DNA of 64,000 nt from Sphingomonas sp. (GCF_019746015.1 NZ_JAIESM010000032.1:62001-126000), one strand, 5' to 3'; positions 24,196 to 34,648 are shown, counted from the stretch's first letter. The notes: a model not told the origin generated them from the sequence alone. A program made the numbers and translations.

Positions 24196-24785
24196 CGCTG
24201 GCCGAGCGGTTGCGCCGGGCAGTGGCGGCAGTGCCCCCCGCCGATGCCGGGCTGCTGCGCGGCGACCATCCCGATGCCGGCGTGGGCGATGCGGCGACGC
24301 CCGCCGCGGTGCTGGTACCGATCACCACACGCGAGCGGCCCGGGCTGATCCTGACGCAGCGCACCGCCTCGCTGAAGCGCCATGCCGGGCAAATCGCCTT
24401 TCCGGGCGGGCGGGTCGATCCCGGCGATGCCGATGCCGTTGCCGCTGCCCTGCGCGAGGCGGAGGAGGAGATTGGGCTGGCCAGCGATGGCGTCCATGTG
24501 ATCGGCGCGGTGGACCCCTATCGCACGGTGACGGGTTTCGAGGTGACACCCGTGCTGGCGCTGGTAACGCCCGACCTGACGCTGACCGCGCAGGAAAGCG
24601 AAGTCGCCGAAGTGTTTGAAGTTCCATTTGATTTCGTGCTTGATCCGGCCAATCAGCGGCTTGCCCAGGCCCAGTGGCAGGGCCGCACCCGCCATTATTA
24701 CGAGATCTGGTGGCAGGACCGCCGCATCTGGGGCGCGACCGCCGCGATGCTCGTCAACTTACAAAAACGCCTGTCATGGGTGTAA
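24192..24785 (+). CDS. CoA pyrophosphatase-type Nudix hydrolase
   Basis: A 197-residue Nudix enzyme. The Nudix box is GGRVDPGDADAVAAALREAE continuing EEIGL; it is preceded by ILTQRTASLKRHAGQIAFPG, the UPF0035 signature that marks CoA diphosphatases (NudL/YeaB type). It would cleave CoA or other nucleotide diphosphates into 4'-phosphopantetheine and adenosine 3',5'-bisphosphate. It overlaps cca by 10 bp. Confidence 0.9.
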   Translation: MTLAERLRRAVAAVPPADAGLLRGDHPDAGVGDAATPAAVLVPITTRERPGLILTQRTASLKRHAGQIAFPGGRVDPGDADAVAAALREAEEEIGLASDGVHVIGAVDPYRTVTGFEVTPVLALVTPDLTLTAQESEVAEVFEVPFDFVLDPANQRLAQAQWQGRTRHYYEIWWQDRRIWGATAAMLVNLQKRLSWV

Positions 24786-25984
24786 ACGAGACGCTCTACT
24801 TGCCCGCTGCCCCTTGGCGCGAGCGGCCGGGGCTGGCCGAGCTTTGCGTGGCGCTGGGCTGTGCGCAGGGCAGCGCGCGCTTTGTCGGCGGGGTGGTGCG
24901 CGACACGCTGCTGGGCCTTGCCGCCGCCGATATCGACATCGCCACCAGCCTGCCGCCCGACCAGGTGGTGCAACGGATCAAGGGCGCGGGGCTGCGCGCG
25001 GTCCCGACCGGGCTTGCCCATGGCACGATCACCGCACTGCTGCCCGACGGCCCGGTCGAAGTGACGACGCTGCGCCGCGACGTGAGCACCGACGGCCGCC
25101 GCGCGACCATCGCCTTCACCGATGACTGGCGCGAGGATGCGGCGCGGCGCGACTTCACCATCAACGCGCTCTATGCCGATCCGGCGAGCGGCGCGCTGTT
25201 CGACTATTTCGGCGGCCTGGCCGATCTCGCCGCGCGGTGCGTGCGCTTCATCGGCGACCCGCTGCAGCGCATTGCCGAGGATCATCTGCGCATCCTGCGC
25301 TTCTTCCGCTTCTCGGCCCGCTTTGCCGAGACAGTGGATGCAGCGGGGCTGGCCGCAGCGACAACCCGCGCCAACGACCTGATGGCGCTCAGCCGCGAAC
25401 GCATTGCGGACGAACTGCTGAAGCTGCTGCTCGCCCCGCGCGCGCCGGAAACGGTGGCGCTGATGCTCGCCCACGGCGTGCTGAAGCCGGTGCTGCCCGA
25501 AATCGGGAGCGCGACCCGACTGGCCCGTGTCGCGGCGGTGGAGGCGGCAGGCGGGCTGGTGCCCGACGCCATCCGCCGGCTGGCCGCGCTGCTGCCCGAC
25601 GATCCGGCGCTGGGCGACCAGATCGGCGCGCGGCTGAAACTGTCCAATGCGCAGCGCAAGCAGCTGGCAAGCGCGCTCGACCGGCAGCTGGCGCCGCCCC
25701 GGGCGCTTGCCTATCAGCTGGGCAGCGCGGGCGCGGCAGACCGGATCGCGCTGCAGCTGGGCGAGGCGGAGGCGCTGGCGGCGCTGGCGGTGATTGCCGG
25801 CTGGCCGGTGCCACGGCTTGGCGTCAGCGGTGGCGACCTCGTCGCGCGCGGCATCCGCAAGGGGCCAGTGGTCGCCCGAACGCTGCGCGCGATCGAGCGG
25901 CGCTGGGTGGCGGAGGATTTCCCCGGCGACGAACGGCTTGCCGCAATCCGCGACGAGGAAGTCGATCAGGCGTTGCGCGCCTGA
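24776..25984 (+). CDS. cca: CCA tRNA nucleotidyltransferase
   Basis: A 402-residue class II nucleotidyltransferase. The N-terminal polymerase head has ARFVGGVVRDTLLGLAAADIDIATS with the DxD metal ligands, and RRDFTINALYAD; the neck and body helices include EDHLRILRFFRFSARF and SRERIADELLKLLL. It adds or repairs the 3' CCA of tRNAs. The tRNA-Arg in this window already encodes its CCA, so the enzyme here may mainly repair. ATG 24776 lies within the preceding gene; its 3' end overlaps the convergent GGDEF-EAL gene by 19 bp. Confidence 0.92.
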   Translation: MGVNETLYLPAAPWRERPGLAELCVALGCAQGSARFVGGVVRDTLLGLAAADIDIATSLPPDQVVQRIKGAGLRAVPTGLAHGTITALLPDGPVEVTTLRRDVSTDGRRATIAFTDDWREDAARRDFTINALYADPASGALFDYFGGLADLAARCVRFIGDPLQRIAEDHLRILRFFRFSARFAETVDAAGLAAATTRANDLMALSRERIADELLKLLLAPRAPETVALMLAHGVLKPVLPEIGSATRLARVAAVEAAGGLVPDAIRRLAALLPDDPALGDQIGARLKLSNAQRKQLASALDRQLAPPRALAYQLGSAGAADRIALQLGEAEALAALAVIAGWPVPRLGVSGGDLVARGIRKGPVVARTLRAIERRWVAEDFPGDERLAAIRDEEVDQALRA

Positions 25985-27702
25985 AGCAGGGCAAAGGCGC
26001 TGTCGGCGTCCAGCGGCTGAGCATAATGAAAGCCCTGGCCATAGCTGCACCCCAGCGCCGCCAGCGTCTGCGCCAGTTCGGGCGTTTCGATGCCTTCGGC
26101 CGTCGTCTTCATCCCCAGCGCCAGCGCCAGGCCCATGATCGCGCGCACGATCGCCACCTTGTCGCGGTCGGCCAGCATGCCGGTCACGAAGCTGCGGTCC
26201 ATTTTCAGCACGTCGATCGGCAGCTTTTGCAGCAGCGCCAGATTTGAATAGCCAGTGCCGAAATCGTCCATCGCCAGGTGCGTGCCCAGCCGCTTCAGCG
26301 CCTGCATCGTCTGCTGCACCCGCTCGGCGTCGCCGACCAGCGCGCTTTCGGTCAGCTCCAGCGTCAGCCGCTCGCCGGCCAGGCCTGTTTCGGCCAGCGC
26401 CTCCTCCACCAGCATCGGCACATTGTCGCGCTGCAGCTGGATGGCGGAGATGTTGACCGCCACCTTCACGCCGCAATCGCCGCCGGCGCGCGCGTCCCAC
26501 CTGGCGAGCGTCTGTGCCGCCTCGCGCAATGCCCAGCGGCCGAGCGGCACGATCAGCCCCGATTCCTCGGCCACCGGAATGAAGTCATTGGGCGGCATTG
26601 GCGCGCCCGGATCGCCCGGCCAGCGGGCCAGCGCCTCGAACGCGACGATCCGCCCGGTCGCCAGATCCCAGATCGGCTGGAAGGCAAGGCGTAGCCGGTT
26701 GCCGTCGATCGCGCGGCGCAGCGCGGTTTCCATGCCGAACTCTTCACGCGCCTGGTCGAACGCCTGCAGCTGATAGGTTTCGACGAGACCCGTCGCCTTT
26801 GACCGCTTCACCGCGAATTGAGCGCGGCGGATCAGGTCTTCGGCCTCTTCCAGGCTTTCTTCGACAAAGGCGATACCGATCGAGCAGGACACGCGGATTT
26901 CATAATCGGCCAGCCGGAAGGGCGAGGCGAGCGCCGCCTGGATGCGCTTGGCGACATGGCGCGCGTCGCTTTCGCCCTGCTCGATGGTGAGCAATATGCC
27001 GAACTCGTCGCCACCGGTGCGCGCCAGCACGTCGTTCGCGCGCAGGGCACTGCGGATGCGCCGCGCCACCGTGATCAGCAGTTCGTCACCGGCCAGCGAC
27101 CCCAGACAGGCATTCACCCGGCTGAAGCGGTTGAGGTTGACGATCATCACCGCATGCCCGGTACCATCGGCGGCCGGGCCTGCCATTGCCTGTTCGAGCA
27201 GATCGCCAAAGCCCGCGCGGTTGGGCAGGCCAGACAGGCTGTCAGTCAACATTTCGCGGCGCAGATTCTGCTCGGTGCGCAGCTCCGCCGTCTGATCGAT
27301 GAAAGTGACCAGGCACCGCTCGCCACCACGTGGTTCGGCACGGGCCAGATGGACGCGGTAATAGCGGCACTCGACGATCTCGCCGTCGCGCCATGCGAAT
27401 TCCTCGCGCGTCTTGCCCGACCGGATGAAGGCATCGAACCTTCCGGCGAGCGCTGGCAACAGCCGCGATCGTTCGGGTGCGGTGCCCAGGCCGGTCGACA
27501 CAAACGCGCTGTTATAGGCTTCAAAGCCCAGGCCCTGCGGCTGAAAGCGCAACACAAGTGCGGGAATAGGCAGCAATTCCAATGCCTGGAGCACGCGATC
27601 CGTGTCGCCGACGGCAACGGGTGGCACAGGCGCGGCACGGCGGCGCGCGCGGATATCGGGCGCGCTGGTTACGGGGGCCGGCCGGGGCATATGTTGCACC
27701 AT
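25966..27702 (-). CDS. PAS-GGDEF-EAL cyclic-di-GMP signalling protein
   Basis: A 578-residue soluble protein. An N-terminal PAS-like sensory region (about 35-145) is followed by a GGDEF domain (about 150-310) and an EAL domain (about 325-575). The cyclase active site GGDEF is intact (RTGGDEFGIL) and the RxxD product-inhibition site (RAND) sits five residues before it. The phosphodiesterase motif is FEALARWPG, with VKVAVNISAIQL, DDFGTGYSNLALLQKLPIDVL and AEGIETPELA all typical of active EAL enzymes. It may therefore make and break c-di-GMP according to the PAS signal. No transmembrane segment. Confidence 0.93.
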   Translation of the reverse strand: MVQHMPRPAPVTSAPDIRARRRAAPVPPVAVGDTDRVLQALELLPIPALVLRFQPQGLGFEAYNSAFVSTGLGTAPERSRLLPALAGRFDAFIRSGKTREEFAWRDGEIVECRYYRVHLARAEPRGGERCLVTFIDQTAELRTEQNLRREMLTDSLSGLPNRAGFGDLLEQAMAGPAADGTGHAVMIVNLNRFSRVNACLGSLAGDELLITVARRIRSALRANDVLARTGGDEFGILLTIEQGESDARHVAKRIQAALASPFRLADYEIRVSCSIGIAFVEESLEEAEDLIRRAQFAVKRSKATGLVETYQLQAFDQAREEFGMETALRRAIDGNRLRLAFQPIWDLATGRIVAFEALARWPGDPGAPMPPNDFIPVAEESGLIVPLGRWALREAAQTLARWDARAGGDCGVKVAVNISAIQLQRDNVPMLVEEALAETGLAGERLTLELTESALVGDAERVQQTMQALKRLGTHLAMDDFGTGYSNLALLQKLPIDVLKMDRSFVTGMLADRDKVAIVRAIMGLALALGMKTTAEGIETPELAQTLAALGCSYGQGFHYAQPLDADSAFALLQARNA

Positions 27703-27798
27703 CCTCGCCGAGTTAAGACTAACTCGTTAAGTTGTGCTGAAAATACCCTACCGCAATTCTGCCAAGTGGCGGCATGGCCGCCGCCACTTTCTGCACGA

Positions 27799-30039
27799 TC
27801 AGAACCGGTTGTCGCGCGGGAAGCCGTTGGGCGCCAGCCGGCCCGCCGCGCCGCGTGCCGCGCGCCACGGCCCCAGATCGCTTTCGGTACGGGTGCGGCC
27901 GCTCTCACCCCCCATCGCCCAGCTGAGCCCGGCGGCATAGACTAGGCCCGCCACGTCGGACAGGCCGCCATCGCGGTAACGCTGCAGCTGCACCCCCTGC
28001 CCGCGCGCCATTTCCGGCAGCTCGCTCAGCGGGAAGACCAGCAGCTTGCGATTGTCCCCGATCACCGCGACATAATCGTCCCCGGGCTTCAGCGGGGCGA
28101 TGCGGCGCAGCGCGGCGCCCGGTCGCGGCGTCATCACCACCTTGCCCTTGCGCGTCTCCGCGATCAGGTCGGCTGCCTTGGCGACGAAGCCGCGCCCGTC
28201 GCTTGCCGCCAGCAGCAGCTTCTCGTGCCGGCCGGCCGGGAACAGGTCGACAATGCCGGTGTCGCTGTCCAGATCGATCATCAGCCGCACCGGCTCGCCA
28301 AAGCCGCGCCCGCCCGGCAGCTTGTCGGCCGCCAGCGTGAAGAAACGCCCGGTCTCGGCCGCCAGCAACAGCTTGTCGGTGGTCTGCGCGTGAAAGGCAA
28401 AGCTGGGGCCGTCGCCTTCCTTGAACTTCAGCGCTTCGGCGGAGGCCAGATCGATATGCCCCTTCATCGCGCGCACCCAGCCGCGCTGCGACAGGATGAC
28501 GGTGATCGGCTCGCGCTCGATCATTGCCTCCAGCGGAATTTCGCGCGCGGGCGCCGCTTCGGCAATGTCGGTGCGGCGGGCGCCCAATTTGGTCGCCGGG
28601 CCATAGCGATCGCGGATCGCCGCCATGTCCTTCTTCAGCTTCTTGCGCTGCGCGGCATCGCTCGCCAGCAGCGCCTCCAGGCCTGCGCGTTCTTTGGCCA
28701 GCGTGTCGCGCTCGCCACGCAGTTCCATTTCCTCCAGCCGGCGCAGATTGCGCAGCCGCATGTTCAGGATCGCCTCGGCCTGGCGGTCGTTCAGGCCGAA
28801 TTCGGCGATCATCACCGGCTTGGGCTCATCCTCGGTGCGGATGATCTCGATCACCCGGTCAAGGTTCAGAAAGGCGATGATATAGCCGTCGAGCAGCTCG
28901 ATCCGGTCGGCAATGCGGCCCAGCCGGTGGCGGGCGCGGCGTTCGAGCACGATGAACTGGTGCGCGATCCAGCTTTTCAGCGCCTGCGCCAGCCCCATCA
29001 CGCGCGGCGTGCGCTGCGCGTCGAGCACGTTGAGGTTGAGCGGCACCTTCACCTCAAGGTCGGACAGGCGGAACAGCCCTTCCATCAATGTGTCGACATC
29101 CACGGTGCGGCTGCGCGGTTCGAGCACGATGCGCACCTCCGCATCGGATTCGTCGCGCACATCGGCCAGGATCGGCAGCTTCTTGTCGTTCACGATTGCC
29201 GCGATCTGCTCGATCAGCTTGCCCTTCTGAACGCCATAGGGGATCTGGGTGACTACCGCGACCCAGGTGCCGCGCCCCTGATCCTCCACCTGCCAGCGCG
29301 CCCGCACGCGAAAGCTGCCGCGCCCGGTGGCATAGGTTTCGGCAATCGCGGCGGCTGAATCGACGACCAGCCCGCCGGTGGGGAAATCGGGCCCTTTCAC
29401 GTAGTCCAGCACCGGCGCGTCCGGGTTGTCGATCAGCGCGATGGCGGCGTCGAGCAGTTCGGCGGCATTGTGCGGCGGAATGCTGGTAGCCATGCCGACG
29501 GCAATGCCGCTGGCGCCATTGGCCAGCAGATTGGGGAACAGGCCGGGGAAAATCTCCGGCTCCTGCTCCTCGCCATTATAGGTGGGTTTGAAGTCGGCGG
29601 CGTCGTCGTCCAGCCCCTCCATCAGGTCGATCGCGACCTGGGTCAGCCGGCATTCGGTGTAGCGATAGGCAGCGGCATTATCGCCGTCGATATTGCCGAA
29701 ATTGCCCTGCCCGTCGACCAGCGGATAACGCAGCGCGAAATCCTGCGCGAGGCGGACCATCGCGTCATAGACGCTGGCGTCGCCATGCGGGTGATATTTG
29801 CCGATCACGTCGCCGACGACGCGCGCGCATTTCTTGTAGCCCTGTGCCGGATCGAGCCGCAGCGCGCGCATCGCCCAGAGCAGCCGGCGATGCACCGGCT
29901 TCATCCCGTCGCGCACATCAGGCAGCGAGCGTGCCGTGATCGTCGACAGCGCATAGACGAGATAGCGTTCGGACAGGGCAGTGTCGAACGGCGTGTCATT
30001 TGCTTCGGATGGCGCCGGCGGGTCGATAAGGTCGGTCAT
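27799..30039 (-). CDS. parC: DNA topoisomerase IV subunit A
   Basis: A 746-residue type II topoisomerase subunit that decatenates chromosomes with ParE. The breakage-reunion domain contains [26 protein letters not shown] and the active-site Tyr in [15 protein letters not shown]. The quinolone-determining region is of ParC rather than GyrA type. The C-terminal part has a reduced beta-pinwheel. The last residues ([22 protein letters not shown]) are as in sphingomonad ParC. parE is not in the window. Confidence 0.93.
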   Translation of the reverse strand: MTDLIDPPAPSEANDTPFDTALSERYLVYALSTITARSLPDVRDGMKPVHRRLLWAMRALRLDPAQGYKKCARVVGDVIGKYHPHGDASVYDAMVRLAQDFALRYPLVDGQGNFGNIDGDNAAAYRYTECRLTQVAIDLMEGLDDDAADFKPTYNGEEQEPEIFPGLFPNLLANGASGIAVGMATSIPPHNAAELLDAAIALIDNPDAPVLDYVKGPDFPTGGLVVDSAAAIAETYATGRGSFRVRARWQVEDQGRGTWVAVVTQIPYGVQKGKLIEQIAAIVNDKKLPILADVRDESDAEVRIVLEPRSRTVDVDTLMEGLFRLSDLEVKVPLNLNVLDAQRTPRVMGLAQALKSWIAHQFIVLERRARHRLGRIADRIELLDGYIIAFLNLDRVIEIIRTEDEPKPVMIAEFGLNDRQAEAILNMRLRNLRRLEEMELRGERDTLAKERAGLEALLASDAAQRKKLKKDMAAIRDRYGPATKLGARRTDIAEAAPAREIPLEAMIEREPITVILSQRGWVRAMKGHIDLASAEALKFKEGDGPSFAFHAQTTDKLLLAAETGRFFTLAADKLPGGRGFGEPVRLMIDLDSDTGIVDLFPAGRHEKLLLAASDGRGFVAKAADLIAETRKGKVVMTPRPGAALRRIAPLKPGDDYVAVIGDNRKLLVFPLSELPEMARGQGVQLQRYRDGGLSDVAGLVYAAGLSWAMGGESGRTRTESDLGPWRAARGAAGRLAPNGFPRDNRF

Positions 30040-30127
30040 GCAAAGCGCCGTAGCAGCGCAGCCGGCCAGCCGCCAAGCGGCATTCCCGAACGATGTTGTG
30101 CCCCTTGCCAGCCTTCGACATTATATT

Positions 30128-30155
30128 TCCTATTTATCCCATCAAATAGATAGGA
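30128..30155. promoter_or_regulatory. AT-rich imperfect inverted repeat upstream of the DUF4349 gene
   Basis: TCCTATTTAT and ATAGATAGGA are complementary with one mismatch, separated by 8 bp, and lie 34-61 bp before ATG 30189 in the 149-bp interval shared with parC. The position suits a binding site at a divergent promoter. No protein can be assigned. Confidence 0.35.
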
Positions 30156-30188
30156 TATTGTGCCGCTGACAAGGATGGGAGAGCATTG

Positions 30189-31040
30189 ATGCGTACCAAG
30201 GCCATAATCCTGATCGCGCTGCTGGTCAGCGCCTGCAATTCAAAGCCTGCCGAACATGAGGCGGGCCGTCGCGGCGGCGGCACCCTTGCCACCGAGAGTA
30301 GCGAAGGCGATGGCGGGCCCCGGATCGCGATGGCGGCCGCCCCGGGCGTGGCGTTCAGCTACAATTATTTCTTCCGCATCGCGGGCGAGCGCGTGCAGCG
30401 GCTGCAGGAAAGCCATGCCCAGGCGTGCGAAGCACTGGGCGTCGCGCGGTGCCGCATCGTCGCTATGCGTTATGATCAGGGGTCGACGGCGGCCGATGCC
30501 GAGGGCTCGATCGACTTCAACCTCGATCCCGGCCTTGCCCGCAAATTCGCCTCCCAGGGCATTGACGCGCTGGTCAAGGCCGGCGGCACACTGGGCGGCG
30601 TCAGCATCAGCGGGGAGGACGCGGCCGGCGCGATCGACCGCATCGACGACGACATGGCGCCGCTGCGCAGCCAGCTGGCGCAGATCGAAAGCGACCTCGC
30701 CCGGCTGCCGCCCCGCGCCACCGAACGGGACACGCTGCGCCACCAGGCAGACGACCTGCGGCAACGGATCGACGCGGGCCGGCGCGCGCGTCAGGACCAG
30801 TCGGCCAGCCTTGCCACCACGCCGGTTCGCTTCGCCTATCAGCCGGACAATCAGGGCTGGTTTTCCGCCAATGCCCCGCTCGGGATTGCGGTGCGGCTGG
30901 CGCAATGGTCGTTCGGCGCGGCAGCGACGGTGCTGTTGGCGGTGCTCGCCGGCGGCCTGCCCTGGCTGGCGATTTTTGCGCTGGGCTATCTGGCGTGGCG
31001 CACGGTGCAGCGGCACCTCACGGTGCGGACGACCATCTAG
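30189..31040 (+). CDS. DUF4349-type lipoprotein
   Basis: A 283-residue envelope protein. The N-terminus carries a lipobox (LLVSACN, Cys near residue 17), then a variable linker, a globular DUF4349-like region with FSYNYFFRIAGERVQRLQESHAQAC, a coiled coil (about 150-200, LRSQLAQIESDLARL...), and a C-terminal transmembrane hairpin (about 235-270). GGGAGAG lies 7 bases upstream of the ATG; a TTG three bases earlier is in frame. Function unknown; members often act as membrane-associated stress proteins, but that is not established. Confidence 0.82.
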   Translation: MRTKAIILIALLVSACNSKPAEHEAGRRGGGTLATESSEGDGGPRIAMAAAPGVAFSYNYFFRIAGERVQRLQESHAQACEALGVARCRIVAMRYDQGSTAADAEGSIDFNLDPGLARKFASQGIDALVKAGGTLGGVSISGEDAAGAIDRIDDDMAPLRSQLAQIESDLARLPPRATERDTLRHQADDLRQRIDAGRRARQDQSASLATTPVRFAYQPDNQGWFSANAPLGIAVRLAQWSFGAAATVLLAVLAGGLPWLAIFALGYLAWRTVQRHLTVRTTI

Positions 31041-31080
31041 GGGCTTAGCATCGCGGCGCACGGGCGCTAAGACACAGGGC

Positions 31081-32250
31081 ATGCGCCACCGCCCGCTTGC
31101 CCTGTTCGCCGCGATGCTGTTCCTGTGCGGCATGGCCGACTGGAAACCGCTGACCTGGCCCGATCTGACGCGCCGGCCCCGCCCCGCGCCCGACGCGACG
31201 ATCAGCTATGGCAGCGACCCTTATCAGCGGGTCGATCTGTGGCTGCCCGCCGGCAAGCGCGCGGCGCCCCATCCCATAGTGGTGATGGTGCATGGCGGCT
31301 GCTGGCAGACCGAGATTGCCGACCGCAGCCTGATGAACTGGGTGGCTGACAATCTGCGCAAGCGCGGCTATGCGGTGTGGAACATCGATTATCGCGGGGT
31401 GGATCGCCCGGGCGGTGGCTATCCGGGCACCTTTACCGACGTGGCGACCGCGACCGACCTGCTGCGCGACTATGCCGCGCGATACCGGCTCGATCTGCGC
31501 CACATCGTTGCCGTCGGCCATTCGGCGGGCGGGCATCTGGCGCTGTGGCTGGCCGCCCGCGCGGCGTGGCAGGCGGACCGGATGCTGGTGGTGGAGATCG
31601 AGACCGGCGACCTGCCGCCTGAGGATGCTGAACGCGGCATGGCCGGCCCGGTCGAGCGCGAATTGCGCAAGCTGGCCGATATCGACGGCATCAGCACGCA
31701 CATCACGCCCGGCAAGGCGGTGACGCTTGCCAATTTCAAGACAGCAGCGGCGCAGCGGCGCGCGGCGGCGAGCGCGGCGAACTGGCTGCCCCGCCCGGTG
31801 GCCGGGCGCGCGACCGTGCGCAGCGCGCGCGCCGCCCTGCCCGCCGGCAGCCCGGTGGCGGCGGGCAATGCGCTGCCCATCGACAGCGTGGTCAGCCTGG
31901 GCGGCCTGCCCGACCTTAAGGCGGTTGCCGAAAGCCCGGACAATGGCTGCGGCACCGACGTGGTCGCACGGCTGACCGGCGCGCCCAGCGCGGCCCGGCC
32001 GGACGTGTTTGTCGACACCTCCGTCCCGCGCCTGTTCCCCATCGGTGTCGTCCAGTGGCTGGTCGCGGGCGAGGAGGACCGGATCATCCCGACCCACCTG
32101 ACCGAGGGCTATTTCGCCCAGGCGCGCGACGCGATGGAGCCGGTGCGGCTGGCGCGGGTGCCGCAGACCGGCCATGTCGAGCTGGTCACCCCCGAAAGCG
32201 CCGCCTGGCAGCAGGCCGCCGCGTTGATCACGCTGAGCTATCGCAAATGA
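31081..32250 (+). CDS. Alpha/beta hydrolase, possible kynurenine formamidase
   Basis: A 389-residue exported or membrane-anchored hydrolase (hydrophobic residues 5-18). It has an oxyanion loop VVMVHGGCWQTEIADRSLMN, a nucleophile elbow VGHSAGGHLALWLA, an acid in GEEDRIIP and a His in PQTGHVELVTP. HGGxW is the signature of bacterial/eukaryotic kynurenine formamidases. Between the nucleophile and the acid there is an extra stretch of roughly 100 residues (about 160-265). The stop overlaps the kynU start (ATGA), so action on N-formylkynurenine is plausible but unproven; a generic carboxylesterase is the alternative. Confidence 0.75.
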   Translation: MRHRPLALFAAMLFLCGMADWKPLTWPDLTRRPRPAPDATISYGSDPYQRVDLWLPAGKRAAPHPIVVMVHGGCWQTEIADRSLMNWVADNLRKRGYAVWNIDYRGVDRPGGGYPGTFTDVATATDLLRDYAARYRLDLRHIVAVGHSAGGHLALWLAARAAWQADRMLVVEIETGDLPPEDAERGMAGPVERELRKLADIDGISTHITPGKAVTLANFKTAAAQRRAAASAANWLPRPVAGRATVRSARAALPAGSPVAAGNALPIDSVVSLGGLPDLKAVAESPDNGCGTDVVARLTGAPSAARPDVFVDTSVPRLFPIGVVQWLVAGEEDRIIPTHLTEGYFAQARDAMEPVRLARVPQTGHVELVTPESAAWQQAAALITLSYRK

Positions 32251-33464
32251 TGACGCTGGACGAAGCGCGCGCCCGCGACGCGGCCGACCCGCTGCGCGCG
32301 TTTCGCGCGCGGTTCACGCTGCCGGAAGGGGTGATCTATCTCGACGGCAATTCGCTGGGGCCGCTGCCCGTGTCGACGCCGGCGGTGCTGGCGGAGATGG
32401 CCGGCCAGCAATGGGGCACGCGGCTGATCCGTGGCTGGAATGAAGGCTGGTTCGACGCCCCGACCCGCATCGGCGACAAGATCGCCCGGCTGGTCGGCGC
32501 CGCGCCGGGCGAAGTGCTGGCGTGCGACTCGACCTCGGCCAATCTCTACAAGCTGGTGGTGGCGGCGCTCCGCCTGGCGCCCGGCCGCCGCGTGGTGGTT
32601 AGCGAGGCGGGCAATTTCCCCACCGATCTGCACATTGCCGAAGGGGCAGTGCAGGCGGTGCCCGGTGCCGAGCTGCGCGTCGTCCCCCGCCGGCAGCTGG
32701 CCGAAGCGATCACCGATGAAACCGCGCTCGTGCTGCTGACCCATGTCCATTACCAGACGGCCGAACGCTTCGACATGGCGGCATGGACCGCGCGCGCCCA
32801 TGCCGCCGGCGCGCTGATCCTGTGGGATCTGAGCCATAGCGCGGGCGCGGTGCCGATCGACCTGAACGGCTGCGGGGCGGATCTGGCGGTGGGCTGCGGC
32901 TATAAATATCTGAATGGCGGCCCCGGTGCGCCGGCCTGGCTGTTCGTGGCGGCGCGCCATCAGGCGGCGCTGACAAACCCCGTGTCGGGGTGGATGGGGC
33001 ATGCCGCTCCCTTCGCGTTCGAGGATGGCTATGCCCCCGCCCCCGGCATCAGGCGCTGGCTGTCGGGCACGCCGCCCATCCTGGGGCTGGCCGCGCTGGA
33101 GGCGGGCGTCGACCTGCTGCTGCAGGCGGACATGGCGGCGATTGCGGCAAAAAGCGCCGCGCTGTTCGATGTGCTGGCCGACATTGGCGATGCGCTGGGG
33201 CTGGACTGTGCCTCCCCCCGCGACGCCGCCTTGCGCGGCAGCCATATCGGCTTTCGCCATGAGGACGCCTATGCGCTGTGCCAGGCACTGATCGAGCGGC
33301 AGGTGATCGGCGATTTCCGCACGCCGGACATTTTGCGGCTGGGCATCACCCCGCTCTATCTGGGGTTCGAGGATGTGGTGCGCGCCGGCCACATCATCGC
33401 CGACGTGCTGGCCAGCGGCGCCTGGCGCGCGCGCCGTTTTGCCGTGCGCCAGGCCGTTACCTAA
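32247..33464 (+). CDS. kynU: Kynureninase
   Basis: A 405-residue PLP-dependent enzyme cleaving kynurenine to anthranilate and alanine. Family motifs are VIYLDGNSLGPLP at the N-terminus, CDSTSANLYKLV, ILWDLSHSAGAVPIDLNG with the PLP-binding Asp, and the Schiff-base Lys in GCGYKYLNGGPGAPAW. The C-terminus includes DFRTPDILRLGITPLYLGFED. ATG 32247 overlaps the upstream hydrolase; ATG 32250 is equally possible. No tryptophan dioxygenase is in the window, so the first step must lie elsewhere. Confidence 0.93.
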   Translation: MMTLDEARARDAADPLRAFRARFTLPEGVIYLDGNSLGPLPVSTPAVLAEMAGQQWGTRLIRGWNEGWFDAPTRIGDKIARLVGAAPGEVLACDSTSANLYKLVVAALRLAPGRRVVVSEAGNFPTDLHIAEGAVQAVPGAELRVVPRRQLAEAITDETALVLLTHVHYQTAERFDMAAWTARAHAAGALILWDLSHSAGAVPIDLNGCGADLAVGCGYKYLNGGPGAPAWLFVAARHQAALTNPVSGWMGHAAPFAFEDGYAPAPGIRRWLSGTPPILGLAALEAGVDLLLQADMAAIAAKSAALFDVLADIGDALGLDCASPRDAALRGSHIGFRHEDAYALCQALIERQVIGDFRTPDILRLGITPLYLGFEDVVRAGHIIADVLASGAWRARRFAVRQAVT

Positions 33465-33572
33465 ACCGCCACCACGCGTTGCGCCGTGCCCCCGCATTGG
33501 CTATAGCGATCATCCGCCCCGGCCCCGCGCGTCTCGTGCGGCCGGGGCACGTCTTTTCTAGGAACCTCGCAC

Positions 33573-34352
33573 ATGGCACGTCGCCGCCAAATCTATGAGG
33601 GCAAGGCCAAGATTCTCTATGAAGGCCCCGAGCCCGGCACCCTGATCCAGTATTTCAAGGACGATGCCACCGCCTTCAATGCCCAGAAAAAGGGCACGAT
33701 CAGCGGCAAGGGCGTGCTGAACAACCGGATTTCGGAGCATATCTTCACGCTGCTCGGCACCATCGGCGTGCCGACCCATTTCATCCGCCGGCTGAACATG
33801 CGCGAACAGTTGATCCGCCAGGTGGAAATCGTGCCGATCGAAGTGGTGGTGCGCAACGTCGCCGCCGGGTCGCTCTCAAAGCGGCTGGGGATCGAGGAAG
33901 GCACGCCGCTGCCCCGCACCATCATCGAATATTATTTCAAGGATGATGCGCTCGGCGATCCGATGATCACCGACGAACATATCGCCTGCTTCGGCTGGGC
34001 CAGCCAGGAAGAGATGCACGACATTGCCGACATGGCGATCCGCGTGAATGATTTTCTGTGCGGGCTGTTCGCCGGCATCGGCATCCGCCTCATAGACTTC
34101 AAGCTGGAATTCGGCCGCATCTGGGACAATGACTATGCGCGCATCATCCTGGCTGACGAAATCAGCCCCGATGGTTGCCGCCTGTGGGACATGAGCTCAG
34201 GCGAAAAGCTGGACAAGGACCGGTTCCGCCGCGACCTGGGCGGCGAGGTGGAGGCCTATCAGGAAGTGGCGCGCCGCCTCGGCCTGCTGCCGGAGGGCGC
34301 GGACAATGCCGTGCTCGACCTGGAAAGCCACCGCAAGCGGCGGGGCAAATAG
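33573..34352 (+). CDS. purC: Phosphoribosylaminoimidazole-succinocarboxamide synthase
   Basis: A 259-residue SAICAR synthetase of de novo purine synthesis, joining aspartate to CAIR with ATP. Recognisable are [29 protein letters not shown] at the start, [30 protein letters not shown] and [14 protein letters not shown]. Length is usual. It lies upstream of purS-purQ on the same strand, with a small membrane-protein gene in the opposite direction between them. Confidence 0.96.
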   Translation: MARRRQIYEGKAKILYEGPEPGTLIQYFKDDATAFNAQKKGTISGKGVLNNRISEHIFTLLGTIGVPTHFIRRLNMREQLIRQVEIVPIEVVVRNVAAGSLSKRLGIEEGTPLPRTIIEYYFKDDALGDPMITDEHIACFGWASQEEMHDIADMAIRVNDFLCGLFAGIGIRLIDFKLEFGRIWDNDYARIILADEISPDGCRLWDMSSGEKLDKDRFRRDLGGEVEAYQEVARRLGLLPEGADNAVLDLESHRKRRGK

Positions 34353-34353
34353 G

Positions 34354-34503
34354 TCAGCCCTTCACCTTGAAGCCGCACACGATGCCGAAGATGAAGCTGC
34401 TGACCAGCGCCAGCTGCACCCGGCCGGCAGGGTCGCTCCAGCCCAGATATTCGGCCCCGAAGGCGAACAGCGAAACGAACAACATCATTGCTAAGGCGGC
34501 CAT
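34354..34503 (-). CDS. Small two-helix membrane protein
   Basis: A 49-residue protein, mostly two hydrophobic segments (AALAMMLFVSLFAFGAEYLG and VQLALVSSFIFGIVCGF). A longer in-frame start at 34617 would add 38 basic residues; I prefer ATG 34503 because GGAT lies about 8 bases upstream and the added part looks non-coding. Lies antisense between purC and purS. No family recognised. Confidence 0.55.
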   Translation of the reverse strand: MAALAMMLFVSLFAFGAEYLGWSDPAGRVQLALVSSFIFGIVCGFKVKG

Positions 34504-34648
34504 CGCGGCGATCCTTTTGCCAGCGCCCTGCCGCCAAATGATTGGCGGCTGACGACCAGAATCGCGCCGGCGGGTAAACAAAGCGTGAAGGTTGCGATGA
34601 GCCGAACGTATCGGCATAGCGGCAAAAAGTTACCAGGGGATTAGCCAG

